This document shows positions 25,976 through 37,482 of a stretch of 64,000 nucleotides of DNA, in pieces (position 1 is the stretch's first letter; the number at the start of each line of letters is the position of its first letter). Source of the stretch: Pinus tabuliformis (taxonomy: Eukaryota; Streptophyta; Pinopsida; Pinales; Pinaceae). The stretch is taken from contig CM062807.1 in the NCBI GenBank assembly GCA_031772625.1, positions 1,147,351,007 through 1,147,415,006 of the forward strand. The letters are read 5' to 3'. A model generated the notes under the pieces. It ran no database searches. It saw only the letters and a program-made list of their open reading frames with translations, and had not been told where the DNA came from. A program made the position numbers and the translations under genes.

Positions 25976-26210
25976 TCCTTGATCATTTCTTCTTCTTCAT
26001 AATTCGGACAAAAGCAGAGCATAACAGAACAATGCAAGAGCATAGCATAACAAAGCAGAACAGTACAGATTAGTACAGGGCAAAATAAGACAAAGCAGAA
26101 CAGGTAGAATAGAGCAAAGCAGGGCAAGGGCCAGACTATAAAGGGAAGTGCATTTGATGGATGAATAGTAACGACCAATAGACAGATTGCAGATGAAGTT
26201 TAACCTAGTT

Positions 26211-26219
26211 GAGAGGGAG
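26211..26219 (+). promoter_or_regulatory. Copia-1 polypurine tract
   Basis: GAGAGGGAG directly precedes the 3' LTR, the normal plus-strand priming site for such elements. A purine-rich, AGCA-repetitive stretch (26010-26135) lies upstream. Confidence 0.75.
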
Positions 26220-27269
26220 TGTTAAAATTGGAAACTAGGGAAAAACTTCATGTGGATCATCTTATTCATGGCTGATAATATTTTTATTAGATTCCTCTCA
26301 TCGAGAGGTGTAGGATTGATATAAAGATCATCCGATTCCGATAAGTATTCATGGATACATGAATTTATTTTGATTATGGAATTATTATCAAGTCGGCCTA
26401 CAACTCATGTAGGCTCAAAAGCCCAATAATCGCATCTATTCAAACACCAACGTTTTGTATAAATACAAGAGGAATTTTCCTCATTTGGACTCACTCATCT
26501 CATCTCATCTCTCTCTCTCTCTACTGCACAGAAAAGAGTCTCTTCTCTACTGCGTAGAAAAGGGCCTCTCTCTCACACATGTGAAGCTGGACGTTGTTGA
26601 ACCTGAAGCTGCAATTGCAGATACAAAGTTTGACCAGAAATGACCATCAGATCTCCTCCTTAGAAGTGCATTGTGGGTCCATCTGTATCTCCTCTGGAAG
26701 CCGCAACTTTTGGTGGTGGAATCAAGTCAATCCGATGGATGGTTTGCAAGATATCGACTGCCCTAGTTTGAAGGAAGCTGTTGAAACTGAAGCTGCAACT
26801 GTAGAACTGAAGTTTGACCTGTGTGGACTAGAAGATCTCCTCATTTGAACTACGTTGTAGGTTCATCTGAGCCTCCTCTAAAAGCCGCAACTTTTGGTTG
26901 TGGAATCAAGCTGATCCGATGGTTGATTTGTGAGATATCGTCTGCCCTAGTTTGATGATGAAGTCACTAATGCTAATGCTGCTGATCTAGGGTTTGCTAC
27001 TGTTGATATAAATCAAATTTATTGTACTATTTCTCTCTGCTGAATTATTGAAGATAAAAGAAGATTTTATCAAAGGGTTTCCCCACACATTGTGGGGTTT
27101 GTCCCTACCTAGCCGCCACATCTTGTGTCTCTTATCTTGGCTTGTTTTCTGTCGATCATTTAATGTTCTATCTGCACTTTACTTTATGTACATGTGATTG
27201 CTAATTTGTGGATAATAATAAGAAAGAAAAGTAAACTGCTATAAGCATAGAACATACCATAACTTAACA
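26220..27269 (+). repeat. Copia-1 3' LTR
   Basis: 1050 bp, uninterrupted, TGTTAAAATTGG to CTTAACA, followed by the second CTTTA target copy. It has the same TATA box and internal duplication as the 5' LTR. Confidence 0.94.
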
Positions 27270-27274
27270 CTTTA

Positions 27275-28119
27275 TGAAACACAAACTTTGTAAGTTTGAA
27301 AAGAGTAAGTGATAATCGAAACCATGATTAAATTGTTAAATTACCAATGTATAAGTTTGGTCATTTTGATTATCATCCATCATAAAATATATCAAAAATT
27401 AGTGAATATCATCATTTTGTTGGTGAATTCATATGATTCTATGAGAGACTTAAAGCTAACCATGGATTTTCAAAGAGTTTTTTTTAGATCAATAACATCT
27501 TATTTCTGAGATTAAAGTACTATAAGTTCAATCTTTTTTTGTTGTGTCATTATACTTTATGTGAATATTGCACTATTTATTAGAAAGAGTGGTGGGATTT
27601 AGGATCTTTTTGACATCAAAGCTAGTTTCTTTCAATATTGTAGTCAAAATTTATGAATAAGATGTTGTCATTTGTAGATTTAATGGTTATTGGTTTTTTC
27701 ATCAAATTTATACTAGTGAATCCATTTGATTTAGACAACTAACTATGAGATATCGTTTTATTGAAAATGATTTTTTATAGTCTTTTTTAACATGTTGACT
27801 CTAAAAAAATATTCGAGGAGTGTTTTTGGTTTTGGGACAAAGAAGGACTTTTTATTACTCCTTCATGTTAGAATTGATCCAAGCTCTATGTGAGCTAGTC
27901 ATATGTCATTTTTTGTTTTGTCTTTCAAATTTTACCTTACATTTTTATCATATTTCAGTTATGGAGGATATTGGGAATATTTTGGAATTTTTTAAGAGAG
28001 TTGTAGAAAGATTATACACATATGATTTCCCTTGTTTTGAGCTTGGCCTAAGTAAGAACATTCTAGACAAAATGATTTTCAAATGGAAAAAAAAAAGGTG
28101 GACGTAAATATTGGATTAT
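27275..28119. other. AT-rich unique-looking DNA, no gene recognised
   Basis: The original continuation of the sequence left of 13080, before Copia-1 landed. A 95-codon open frame at 27820-28107 has no family features and AT-rich random composition, so I do not call it a gene. Confidence 0.6.
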
Positions 28120-28351
28120 GAGAATATAACATTCTAGTGCAAGGTCTAGCATATTGAAGGCCATCTACATAATTCTTGCCCTCATGCATGAGCTCATGTT
28201 TTAAGGAAAAAAGGGGCTAATTCTAACTAAAAAAATTGGGTATTTATATTAAATGGTGATGAGAAAGAATGTGATGAAAAAACCATAAATTAAAAAATGC
28301 TAATATAACTTGTTCAAAGATTCAATTGGGGAACCTTTTCTTGACAATGAG
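28120..28351 (+). repeat. First copy of a 227-bp tandem repeat (left of the gag/protease element)
   Basis: CATATTGAAG, GAGCTCATGTT, GGGGCTAATTCTAACTAAAA and TTGGGGAACCTTTTCTT occur here in the same order as at 36945-37165. The repeat is cut by the LTR element at the ATGAG target site (28347-28351). Confidence 0.75.
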
Positions 28352-29355
28352 TGTTACGAGCAAATTTAGTGTCTTTTCGAACAACTAACCCCTAGACCTA
28401 GTATCAAGTCTAGAACAACAGTTAAAGTAATTCCATTGCTTTTCCTATAGCTAACAGATAAAAGAAAGAGGAGCAAAAGTACCAACCTATATCTCTCACT
28501 CGATCCCTCTTCCCTTTGACTGCTTTTGCCACTCCCTTTCGTACTTAACTCGCTTGAAAGGTACCTGCACACAAACCGAGACAAAAAACCATCAAAGCAT
28601 ACATATCAATCTGTTAACTAAACATATTATAGAATCGAAAGTACAATATACATCAAATAACACATGAATGGGAAAAAGCATAGAACTCTTTATTCATAGA
28701 AAGGAAGATTACAACCCATGTAGATGCATGTTTGATTCAACGTCATCCTCCCAGCTTCAAACCCTTCTCTCCTCATGGAAACAACAATTTGACATGATAA
28801 CATTACTCTCTCTACTAATCTCATCCAAGCAGCATTTCCTTAACTTAAGAAGTTCCAACCTTAACCAACCAATGAGAGCTTGGTCCTTTTATAGTTGAAC
28901 AGAGAAGGTTAGGCCATTAATGGCCCTCATGAATGCTTTTCCATATTTGGGAAGTGGTTCCATGGAGTAAGGGATAATGGATTAAGGTTCATTCATCTCC
29001 TTCCTCATCCAAAAGTGAGCCAAATCCTTCTAGAAACCTCTAGAAGCATCCATTGGATGAGGAATCTAATGGATTCATTTGAAAAATTCGATGGATCTCG
29101 CTCATAGTAGGTGATACAAAGGCCAGGTGATATGCATAGCACCCAGACAGTGTAGATTGCAGCCAGATAGAAGGCCACCCGCGATGATCTCATTAGGGAC
29201 ATTTTTTGGATGAATGGTGTCATGAAACTATTGGGAGGAAAGCATGATGTAGGTTAACTTCATTAGGGAATGAAAACAACTGAATTAGGGATTGATGGAC
29301 CCTACTAATATGGATCTAGAAGTCGGGGTTTATGTGCCCAAATTTTCCTGTAATA
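28352..29355 (-). repeat. Gag/protease element 3' LTR
   Basis: 1004 bp, paired with 35816-36831. Both share the TCTAGAAC/CTAGACCTAG block near one end and ATGTGCCCAAATTTTCCT at the other. Confidence 0.9.
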
Positions 29356-29367
29356 GTTCCCCCCTAA
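29356..29367 (-). promoter_or_regulatory. Polypurine tract of the gag/protease element
   Basis: Minus-strand TTTAGGGGGGAAC-type purine run immediately upstream of the 3' LTR, confirming the element's minus orientation. Confidence 0.75.
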
Positions 29368-31299
29368 AGCATGAAGTCGAAAATAACCATGTCGAGTGAG
29401 ATGCTTTACCACTTGGAGAGAAGGTTTCGAAATGGAAGGTGACCTGCATTAGTTACAATACCAATATCATGATACTTTGATTTTTTCTCACAATTTTTAG
29501 CTGAGGGAAGACATACCCATGCTCACCTTTATAAACTTTCATTTCATGTAAAAATATAGTCATATACAGATATAGACCCATGAATGGATGACCATGAATG
29601 TAAGGCCATTTGTACATTTGATATAGTACTCCTGAAAATATATCGTAGCCCGGATGGATGAAACTAGATCCGAGGTCTTCAATCTCGTCCAATCTTTCAC
29701 TCAATGTACAAGTCTAACCATGTGAATAGATGATTCAAAGTTGAACATGGATAGACATAATCTGATTACCAGCCAATGATGTAAGTTGTTAACAACGCAA
29801 GAGGAATCACCGATAATGATAATGACCCTCAAGGTGCTGCAGTACATTTCGCAAGGTGTGAATAAATGATTTTATGTTGAACACCATATGAAGTCTTTCT
29901 GTCGAAGGCCAGTGATTTCAACCTATCGGCGGAAGCGAGAAACCTGCCATTGATGTATGCAAGCCTCAAGGTACTGATGGGATGTTTCTAAGTCAACTTC
30001 TTGGATGATGTGATGATGCCGACAAGAAGCGACTCTTCGCATGAGGGCCTTGATGTATCCCACATCAATGACATGAAACGAGGTAAATGATTTTTGAGAT
30101 GAAACATTGACTGATGACACAAGGTTAAGGAATGGCGGGCATGGAAATGAAGGTTTGCAGTATTGTAAAGGATGAAATTTTGAACTGAATGACTTCTCTT
30201 GAACATATCGATGACACTGAAGTGAATTGGTAGCATTGACCCAAAACAAAGCGATGGATGGTATGATAGACCAACAGTGTGATAACCATCAAGCTGAATG
30301 ACCCAACCCACATAGTCACGGTGATGAGGTGAAAGTGTCATGTTCAAGAGCGACCTGCTACCATAAAGTGTTCCCATCTTTTTCCCATTTTCCCCGATCA
30401 TTTCTGACCAATACCTCTTTATTTTTAATCAAGCTTGAGGAGGATAACATATGCTTGTTGTATAATTTCACCCTTCAGGTGAATCCATCACTATTTGATG
30501 TTTTAACGAGTCTAGTGAAGGTGAAACTTGGTCTTGTCTAGATGGACAAGTTTGTCGCTATTTGATGTTTTTTAATGAGTTTAAAGACAAAGATAACTCA
30601 ATCCTTTTCATATTTAAAGAGTTTGAAAAGGGATGAAAAGGAAACTCCAAAAGTTCTTTTTTGTAAATTTGTCTCCCAAGTCCAAAAAAGAATAAAACAA
30701 TACAAGAGAGAACCTATTGATCATGTTTGACCAACGAGTACCTTTTTTGTAGTTAATCTATCTTAGCCCGTAGAAGGGGTAAAACTATACTGAGTAGATA
30801 TCGATTCTAATCCATTAACGAGCTAGAAACAACAAGTGCTTGGCAATAATTTCATGTTTAGAGAGTTTGAAAAGAGCTTAAAGAGGACTCCATTTTGAGA
30901 AACAAGTGGTGTCTAGGATAGCAACTAGTTTTGGTGATGTTGGAACTTCTCAAAACATGTTGATTTATGTGAAGAGGCTGGCTAATAAGACCACTCATTG
31001 CAACTGTTCCTCAAAAATGGTAAAACAACCAAGTGAAAGCGTATGATCGGCCAAAGGGATGGTGGCGATGGGATGAAAACAACCAAGGCTCACATGATGA
31101 AGGAGGCTAATAGAATGGCAATCACGAGGGTTAAAAATGAAAATGGGTTCATTTTTAGACAAGATTGAACCATAGGGAACTGTGCTTGGATTCAGTTTCA
31201 TATTTACACAAGCTTGAAATGAAAAAACTATGCTTGGATTCAGTTTCATTTTTACACAAGCTTGAAATGAAAAACTATGCTTGAATTGGCTTACATGCC

Positions 31300-31450
31300 C
31301 CCAGCATGATGAAAGGGAGAGTCTCCAGTAACCAAATGGAAGTCGCTGCAGTGAAGCAAGACAGTTATCCAACACCATTTTGGCTTCGTCTAGATAGACA
31401 AAGGTGAATGGGGTGATTCCCTTCACATAACCTATAGGGAAACTTAACTT
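31300..31450 (-). repeat. Duplicated gag segment inside the gag/protease element
   Basis: AATGGGGTGATTCCCTTCAC and the flanking 130 bp repeat the zinc-knuckle neighbourhood at 33490-33625 (same YLDEAK and QRLP blocks on the minus strand). It lies downstream of the minisatellite in element sense, so a piece of gag was copied into the 3' non-coding region. Confidence 0.8.
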
Positions 31451-31604
31451 TACCATTAGTTTCATGCCCCCCAAGCTTCATTACATTCACCTAAGTAGAC
31501 TACTCATGGCTATCAGGTGGATGGAATGAAGGTTCTTTACGAGATCAAGTGAAAGGCTCGACTAGGATTTTACGAGATCTAATCAAAGACTCGAATTGGA
31601 ACTT

Positions 31605-32525
31605 GGGACCTTGTTTCATTTTTTAATGAGCTTGACACAAGACAATGAAATCTACTCATATCCTTGGTTTCATTTTTAACGAGGTTGACACAAGACCAGG
31701 AACTCTCCTCATGGGTATGTTTCATTTTTTAACGAGGTGGACACAAGACCAGGAACTCTCCTCATGGGTATGTTTCATTTTTTAACGAGGTTGACATAGT
31801 AAAAGAACTATCCTCATACTCCTTGGTTTCATTTTTTAATGAGATTGACACAAGACCACGAACTATCCTGGAAGACCCTTGTTTCATTTTTTAACGAGGT
31901 TGACCCAAGACAATGAACTATCCTCGGAGACCTGTTTCATTTTTTAACGAGGTTGACATAAGACAACGAACTATCCTCGGTGCCTGTTTCATTTTTTAAT
32001 GAGGTTGACACAGTAAAATAACTATCCTCATAGACCCTTGTTTCATTTTTTAAACGATGTTGACACAAGACTAGGAACTATCCTTGGACCCTTGTTTCAT
32101 TTTTTAACGAGGTTGACACAAGACAACGAACTATCCTCATAGTCCCTTGTTTCATTTTTTAATGAGGTTGACACAAGACAACGAACTATCCTCGGGGAGC
32201 TGTTTCATTTTTTAATGAGATTGACATAGTAAAACAACTATCCTCATATTCCTTATTTCATTTTTTAACAAGGTTGACACAAGACAAGGAACTATCCTCG
32301 AACCCTTGTTTCATTTTTTAACAAGGTTGACTCAAGACCAAGAACTATCCTCATGGGAGTTGTTTCATTTTTTAACGAGGTTGACACAGTAAAAGAACTA
32401 TCTTCATACTCCTTGATTTCATTTTTTAAGGAGGTTGACACAAGACAAGGAACTATCCTCGAATTCCTTTGTTTCATTTTTTAATGAGGTTGACACAAGA
32501 CAACGAACTATCCTCAGAGACCTTC
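31605..32525. repeat. Minisatellite of 17 units, 49-56 bp each, with higher-order pattern
   Basis: Each unit is GTTTCATTTTTTAACGAGGT, then TGACACAAGAC or TGACACAGTAAAA, then AACTATCCTC and a variable spacer. Units of the AGTAAAA type recur as numbers 4, 8, 12 and 15 (near 31770, 31986, 32201, 32361). This gives a higher-order period of about 215 bp, shortened to about 160 at the end. Confidence 0.92.
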
Positions 32526-32539
32526 GGATCACAAATCAT

Positions 32540-34260
32540 AAGTGGTCATGAAGGAGAGATCTAGTTCTAATGCCTCCAGTACATAATGTACAAAATCATT
32601 GAATTGATCATCAGTTGACGTAGGTATGGAACAGTTTGCCACATAATTAACCCATGGTGGGGATGATACCATTGGTATAAAAGGACAATTTAGGGAAAAT
32701 GGTTGACTAGGAGCCATATTTGGACCAGAAAATGAAAGTTGGTCAACGGTGACAATTTTGCCTTCATGCGGGAAACAAATCACTCGAAAGAGTGTTGAAA
32801 CAATAGCTCCCATGCCATAAACATAGTCGTGCCCAAGAAGTAAATTATAATCTAAAGGTCCTGGGACTACTATCACGTTCAGATAAACGGTTTTTCCTCC
32901 CAAAGTAATAGGTAATTGAGGAAGGATCCCTAATGGTTGATTGGTTCCTCTGTTAAAACCCAACAGATTCTGTGTAACAGGCACAAGCGGTGGCGAACCA
33001 AGTGCTTGCCAAGCAGTTGAGGAAAGGATACTCGCTGATGCACCTTCATCTATAATAGTGACCGATACAATCATATTACAAACTTGTACTACGATTTGGA
33101 AAGGCACATAAGAAGGAAGGCGGAATGATGCTAGTCGATTCCAATCAAAGGAAGTGACCAGACTACTTGGAGGGGGTACTGTAGGAATGGGAGGATTAAC
33201 CCCTTGAGTTACGAGAGCGGGAGGAATATTCCTCTTATCTTGATGGAACAGGACAATTGCCCCCAAGCTCATTTGAATCTGATGAAACAAAAATAACTTG
33301 TGTGGTATCATGTTCACTCTCTTCGGGAAAGGTATGATCTGTTGAAGGTGAAATCGGGTCAACTGTTACCTCAACTTGTTGATTTGGGTCAGGTATAGAC
33401 TCATAGGATTCACTTTCAGAGAGAGTGGGTTTGACCGACAGTTGATTTGAGTCAGTCAATTCATCATCTAGTGAAGGATTTAGGGATAGTTTCTTGTAAC
33501 CAGATGGAAGTCGCTGCGGTGAAGTAGGATGTTTATCCAACACTCTTTTGGCTTCATCCAGATAGGGACAAAGGTGAATGGGGTGATTCCCTTCACATAA
33601 CCTACATGGAAACATGACATTTCCCTTCTTTCCATCAACTTTATTATCACTAGTTGATGGTATGTCACCAACATGATCTCTGGAGGTTGATGACACGGGA
33701 TGATGTGAACGAGAAGACCATTCTTCTAGGATCTGAGGAATATTAGGTCAATTTCGAAGAATATGGCCTCCCACACAAAGTTTGCATCGATATCGAACTT
33801 TGTGAGGCTTAACGGATGGTTTCTCATAAGATTTTGCATTCAAAGCAATGATTGCTTGGTTGCCCCTATGTTGAATTTGATTCTTCTTCTTCTTCTTCCC
33901 TTTCTTCTTCTTCTTAGCAACCTGGTTATGAGTACCAATACTTTCACCAGGCAAAGAGGAAGAAGGGGAGGAAGAAACAACTGAGGAAGAAGACAAAGGG
34001 TCAACTTTAGGATCAACTGGAGGTTGATTTTGTCTAGTTGGAGGAGTACTTGATTGCGGAGAAATCACGACATTTTGAACCAAAGAGGTTGAAAACAACC
34101 ATACTAGCAAGCCAATGGTAAATCCCGGAAGGGACAATGTAGCCATATATGGAGCACCAATATTTCCAAATGGAGGAAAAGGACTAGGATTCCCATCAAA
34201 AGGAATTCCTTGATTGGTGGACTTCGGATTTGTCGCCATATGTTTCAACCTAAGATCAAC
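32540..34260 (-). other. Gag and retropepsin-like region of the non-autonomous element (fossil)
   Basis: In element sense: a lysine-rich basic patch (near 33880-33910), knuckle-like CKLCVGGH, a second knuckle CRLCEGNHPIHLC with CX2CX3HX4C spacing (near 33570-33610), the segment YLDEAKRVLDK, then a retropepsin-like domain with LGGKTVYLNVIVV and LLLGHDYVYGMGA. The protease-like part is expected in gag-pol elements, but no polymerase follows. The region is broken. Confidence 0.75.
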
Positions 34261-35815
34261 TAAAACTCAAGCATGGAGGATGTTATCCGTGGTAAATTAA
34301 TTTTTACAACACTAGAACTTAACTTTGATTTTTCATTTTTTAAGAGTCGAGAAAAAGCAAAAGATGACTCTAGTTTCTTTCATTGTTTAATGAGCTTGAA
34401 AGGACAAGCGCTCAGATGAACTTTTTCTTTTAAGGAGTCGAAAAGGAGAGAAAAGACTGCTTTGGAGATACTAAGCAAGAGGGTTTACCAAACCAATCAC
34501 AAAACTACAATATACACCTTGGTGGTAAATTAAAGAGAAATTACCAAGGATTTACTGTATGGCAGTTAGTCTTCCCGAATGTTGTGTTCGGTGCATTATG
34601 ATCAGTAAGCAGAAGACTTGGCTTCCTAGGGATAAAGGATTTAAACCTATTGGGGTCTCCCATAATATACATGATGGTACAGGGAGCGCAAGTCCGAACT
34701 AGTACTTACCGGTTCAGAGAGGAGGAATCACCCAACCTCAAGGAAATGATAGCCACTAGGTTTTAAGACGCCGGAACACGTCTCTAGCCTAGACACCTCT
34801 AGATGCTTGCGTTAAACTCCAAATGCGTTATTAGGTTAATTGAAGTTAATTTTAGGTTGATCTTACTTAAAATTTTCCTTTGGGTTTCACCATGTGATGT
34901 TTTCCAAGATTCCTAAGAATGCAACTAAAATGAGAAGCACTCTTTCCATTTTTCTTTCAACAATGAAAATCCTAACTAATAAGGGATAGAGCAAACAAGT
35001 ACTTTTTGGATCAAACAACAAAGAGCACTCACTAATGCATTTCCCTAACCATTCCTTTTAAGCAAACCCTCAAACTCTAAGATGTAATTACATGTATATC
35101 TTTTTCTTTTCAGTTCTCCTTAATGTGTTATGCACTAAGAAAAACAAATGCACAATGATTCAAAAGCTATTTTCACAAAAATGTCTATTTATTACAATTT
35201 CACTTAAATATAAAGGAAGACTAAATGGCACTTTCAACTTTAAGGAAACAAATATTTTCGACACTTAAACGAAAATATGAATCAGATGCACAAAATGGAC
35301 CAATCGATTATTCAATGAAGAATTTATGACACTTCGTTTTTTGACAAAACAATCAACCGAACCTACTTTCGACAATGGACTGCAAATGATAAAACAAATA
35401 CATAAACAAAAATTTAACAATCCAGTCTAAAATGGGTCGAAACAAGGAAACAAAGACTATTTTCAGAGACAAGAACTCATCTAAATCCAACAGACAATTC
35501 AAACAGTTGAAAATTGACTTAAGGATTCAGCTCCTAGATGGGAAAACTGATCCAAAAGGAATCATAGCAGGCTAGAGTGAGGGACAGTGTGATGCATAAA
35601 ACTGTCTCTGTGTAAAGGGTGCAATGAATAGCACCCTATCAGTTACAGAGCTACAATGACTACAAAATGACAATTTTATGCTCAAAATTGACTCAAATTT
35701 CTGTAAATTGAACTTGAATTTGATGAGAAAAAGAGGGTAAAGTATGTCAAAGTGTTCTAAGAGATTTATTAGCTACTATAAGGGATAGGATCTCTCCCCA
35801 GTATGGTTGCCATTT

Positions 35816-36831
35816 TCTTACGAGAAAATTTAGGGTCTTTTCGAACGAATAACCCCTAGACCTAGTAGCAAGTCTAGAACAATAGTTAAAGTAATTCCAT
35901 TGCTTTTCCTATAGCTAATAGATAAAAGAAAGAGGAGAAAAAGTACCAACCTGTATCTCTCACTCAATCCCTCTTCCATTTGACCACTTTCTCCACTCCC
36001 TTTCATACTTAACTCACTTGAAAGGTACCTGCACACAAGCCGAGACAGAAAACCATCAAAGCATACATATCGATCTGTTAACTAAACATATTATAGAATC
36101 GAAAGTACAATATACATCACATAACACATGAATGGGAAAAAACATAGAACTCTTTATTCATAGAAAGGAAGATTACAACCCATGTAGATGCAAGTTCAAT
36201 TCAGCGCTATCCTCCCAGCTTCAAACCCTTCTCTCCTCATGGAAACAACAATTTGACATGATAACATTACTCTCTCTACTAATCTCATCCAAGCAGCATT
36301 TCCTTAGCTTAAGAAGTTCCAACCTTGACTAGCCAATGAGAGCTTGGTCCTTTTATAGCTGAACAGAGGAGGTTAGGCCATTAATGGCCCTCATGAATTC
36401 TTTGCCATATTTGGGAAGTCGTTCCATGGAGGAAGGGATAATGGATTAAGGTTCATTCATCTCCTTCCTCATCCAAAAGCGAGCCCAATCCTTTTAGAAA
36501 CCTCTAGAAGCATCCATTGGATGAGGAATCTAATGGATTCATTTGAAAAATTCAATGGATCTCACTTATCGCAGGTGATACAAAGGCCAATTGTTGTGCT
36601 TAGCACCCAGACAGTGTAGTGCCTGCCATTCATTGCAGCCAGATAGAAGGCCACCTGTAATGATATCCTTAGGGACATTTTTTGTATGAATGGTGTCATG
36701 AAACTCTTGGGAGGCAAGCATGATGTAGGTTAACTTCATTAGGGAATGAAAACCACTAAATTAGGGGTTGATGGACTCTAATAATATGGATCTAGAAGTC
36801 GGGGTTGATGTGCCCAAATTTTCCTATAACA
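35816..36831 (-). repeat. Gag/protease element 5' LTR
   Basis: 1016 bp, paired with 28352-29355 and bordered on the right by ATGAG. The first bases of the internal region in element sense are AAAATGGCAACCATACTGGG. A TGG-starting primer site is plausible, but I cannot name the tRNA. Confidence 0.9.
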
Positions 36832-37190
36832 ATGAGGAAAAGGACGATGAACGTCAACAAACCATAGATTCAAAGAAGGCTAATATCACTTGTTCAAAAT
36901 TTTCGTTTAGGGAACCTTCTCCTATCTTGGAGGATAAAGCAAAAGACATCATATTGAAGATCATTTAGATGATTTTTTCCCTCACGTGTGAGCTCATATT
37001 CCATGGAAAAATGGGGCTAATTCTAACTAAAATAGTTGAGTATTTAAGTGGAATGGAGATGAGAAAAATGATGATGAACATCAATAAACCATAGATTCAA
37101 AGAAGGTTAATATCACTTGTTCAAAAGTTTCATTTGGGGAACCTTTTCTTATCTTGGAGGATAAAGAAAAAGGCATAGATATTGAGATCG
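36832..37190 (+). repeat. Further copies of the 227-bp tandem repeat
   Basis: CATAGATTCAAAGAAGG occurs at 36863 and 37090, each followed by TAATATCACTTGTTCAAAA and GGAACCTT, then CTTGGAGGATAAAG. Both copies keep a similar reading (TIDSKK, NITCSK, EP, ILEDK), so the unit may derive from a coding exon. The second copy is no longer open across its length. Confidence 0.75.
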
Positions 37191-37248
37191 TAGGTCTACC
37201 TCATGGGAGAATGAAGCAACTGCATGAAACTAATAACAATACTCCATA

Positions 37249-37465
37249 GGCCCCGAGGGTTAGTTCAATTGGTCTAGTCATTTCTATTAAAGCACCTTTG
37301 CTATTGAGATGTCATGGGTTCAATTATCTTGACACTCTCAAGGGCAGGCTCTATGGTTGAGCCGACAAAAAGTGATCCCTTCAGGTGGATCTACCCGGTA
37401 CAAATATTTTGTGGATATAGCGATCATTGATCTTTGACATTTGTTAACCACATAGAAAATACATA
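37249..37465 (+). mobile_element. tRNA-derived SINE candidate
   Basis: It begins GGCCCCGAGGG, then an exact RNA polymerase III A box TAGTTCAATTG (37261-37271; consensus TRGYNNARNNG) and a near-consensus B box GTTCAATTA (37318-37326). A GGTGGATCTACCCGGTAC body follows, as in plant Au-like SINEs. Direct repeats AATAACAATACTCCATA (37232-37248) and AATAACAGTACTCCATA (37466-37482) flank it, 16 of 17 identical, as after LINE-mediated insertion. Caution: a related ATAACACTACTCCATAA lies at about 37532, so the flank motif itself is locally repetitive. Confidence 0.65.
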
Positions 37466-37482
37466 AATAACAGTACTCCATA

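Larger units (their letters stand above)
13085..27269 (+). mobile_element. Copia-1: Ty1/Copia LTR retrotransposon split by a nested Gypsy element
   Basis: Long terminal repeats start TGTTAAAATTGG and end CTTAACA. The 5-bp target duplication CTTTA lies at 13080-13084 and 27270-27274. Without the nested Gypsy-1 and its extra target copy the element is about 7.4 kb. Order is LTR, primer site for initiator tRNA-Met, gag, protease, integrase, reverse transcriptase, RNase H, a 1.15-kb non-coding tail, polypurine tract, LTR. Integrase before RT defines Copia. By eye the LTRs differ at about 5% of sites over 290 bp, so the insertion is millions of years old at any plausible plant rate. It is a fossil with several breaks, more than five. 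Confidence 0.93.
28352..36831 (-). mobile_element. Non-autonomous LTR retrotransposon with gag and protease only (TR-GAG-like)
   Basis: An 8.5-kb minus-strand element with about 1-kb LTRs (TGTTAT...TAACA in element sense) and target duplication ATGAG at 28347-28351 and 36832-36836. From its 5' end (right): LTR, gag region (about 34250-33240), retropepsin-like protease (about 33120-32560), a 17-unit minisatellite, about 2.2 kb of non-coding DNA, a polypurine tract and LTR. I found no reverse transcriptase or integrase signature on either strand, so it would have depended on another element's enzymes. LTRs differ at about 8% by eye over 230 bp, older than its neighbours. Broken, with several breaks in the gag-protease part. 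Confidence 0.85.

Noticed and set aside
27820-28107. 95-codon open frame as a small gene
   Set aside because: AT-rich, no domain, no signal peptide plus mature region logic, and no second copy or codon bias supporting it.
31605-32525. CRISPR-like regular repeats
   Set aside because: Units are contiguous, imperfect and lack unique spacers; this is a minisatellite in a plant retroelement.
37249-37330. A functional tRNA gene
   Set aside because: A and B box spacing is long and the arms do not form a cloverleaf; a SINE head explains the boxes.
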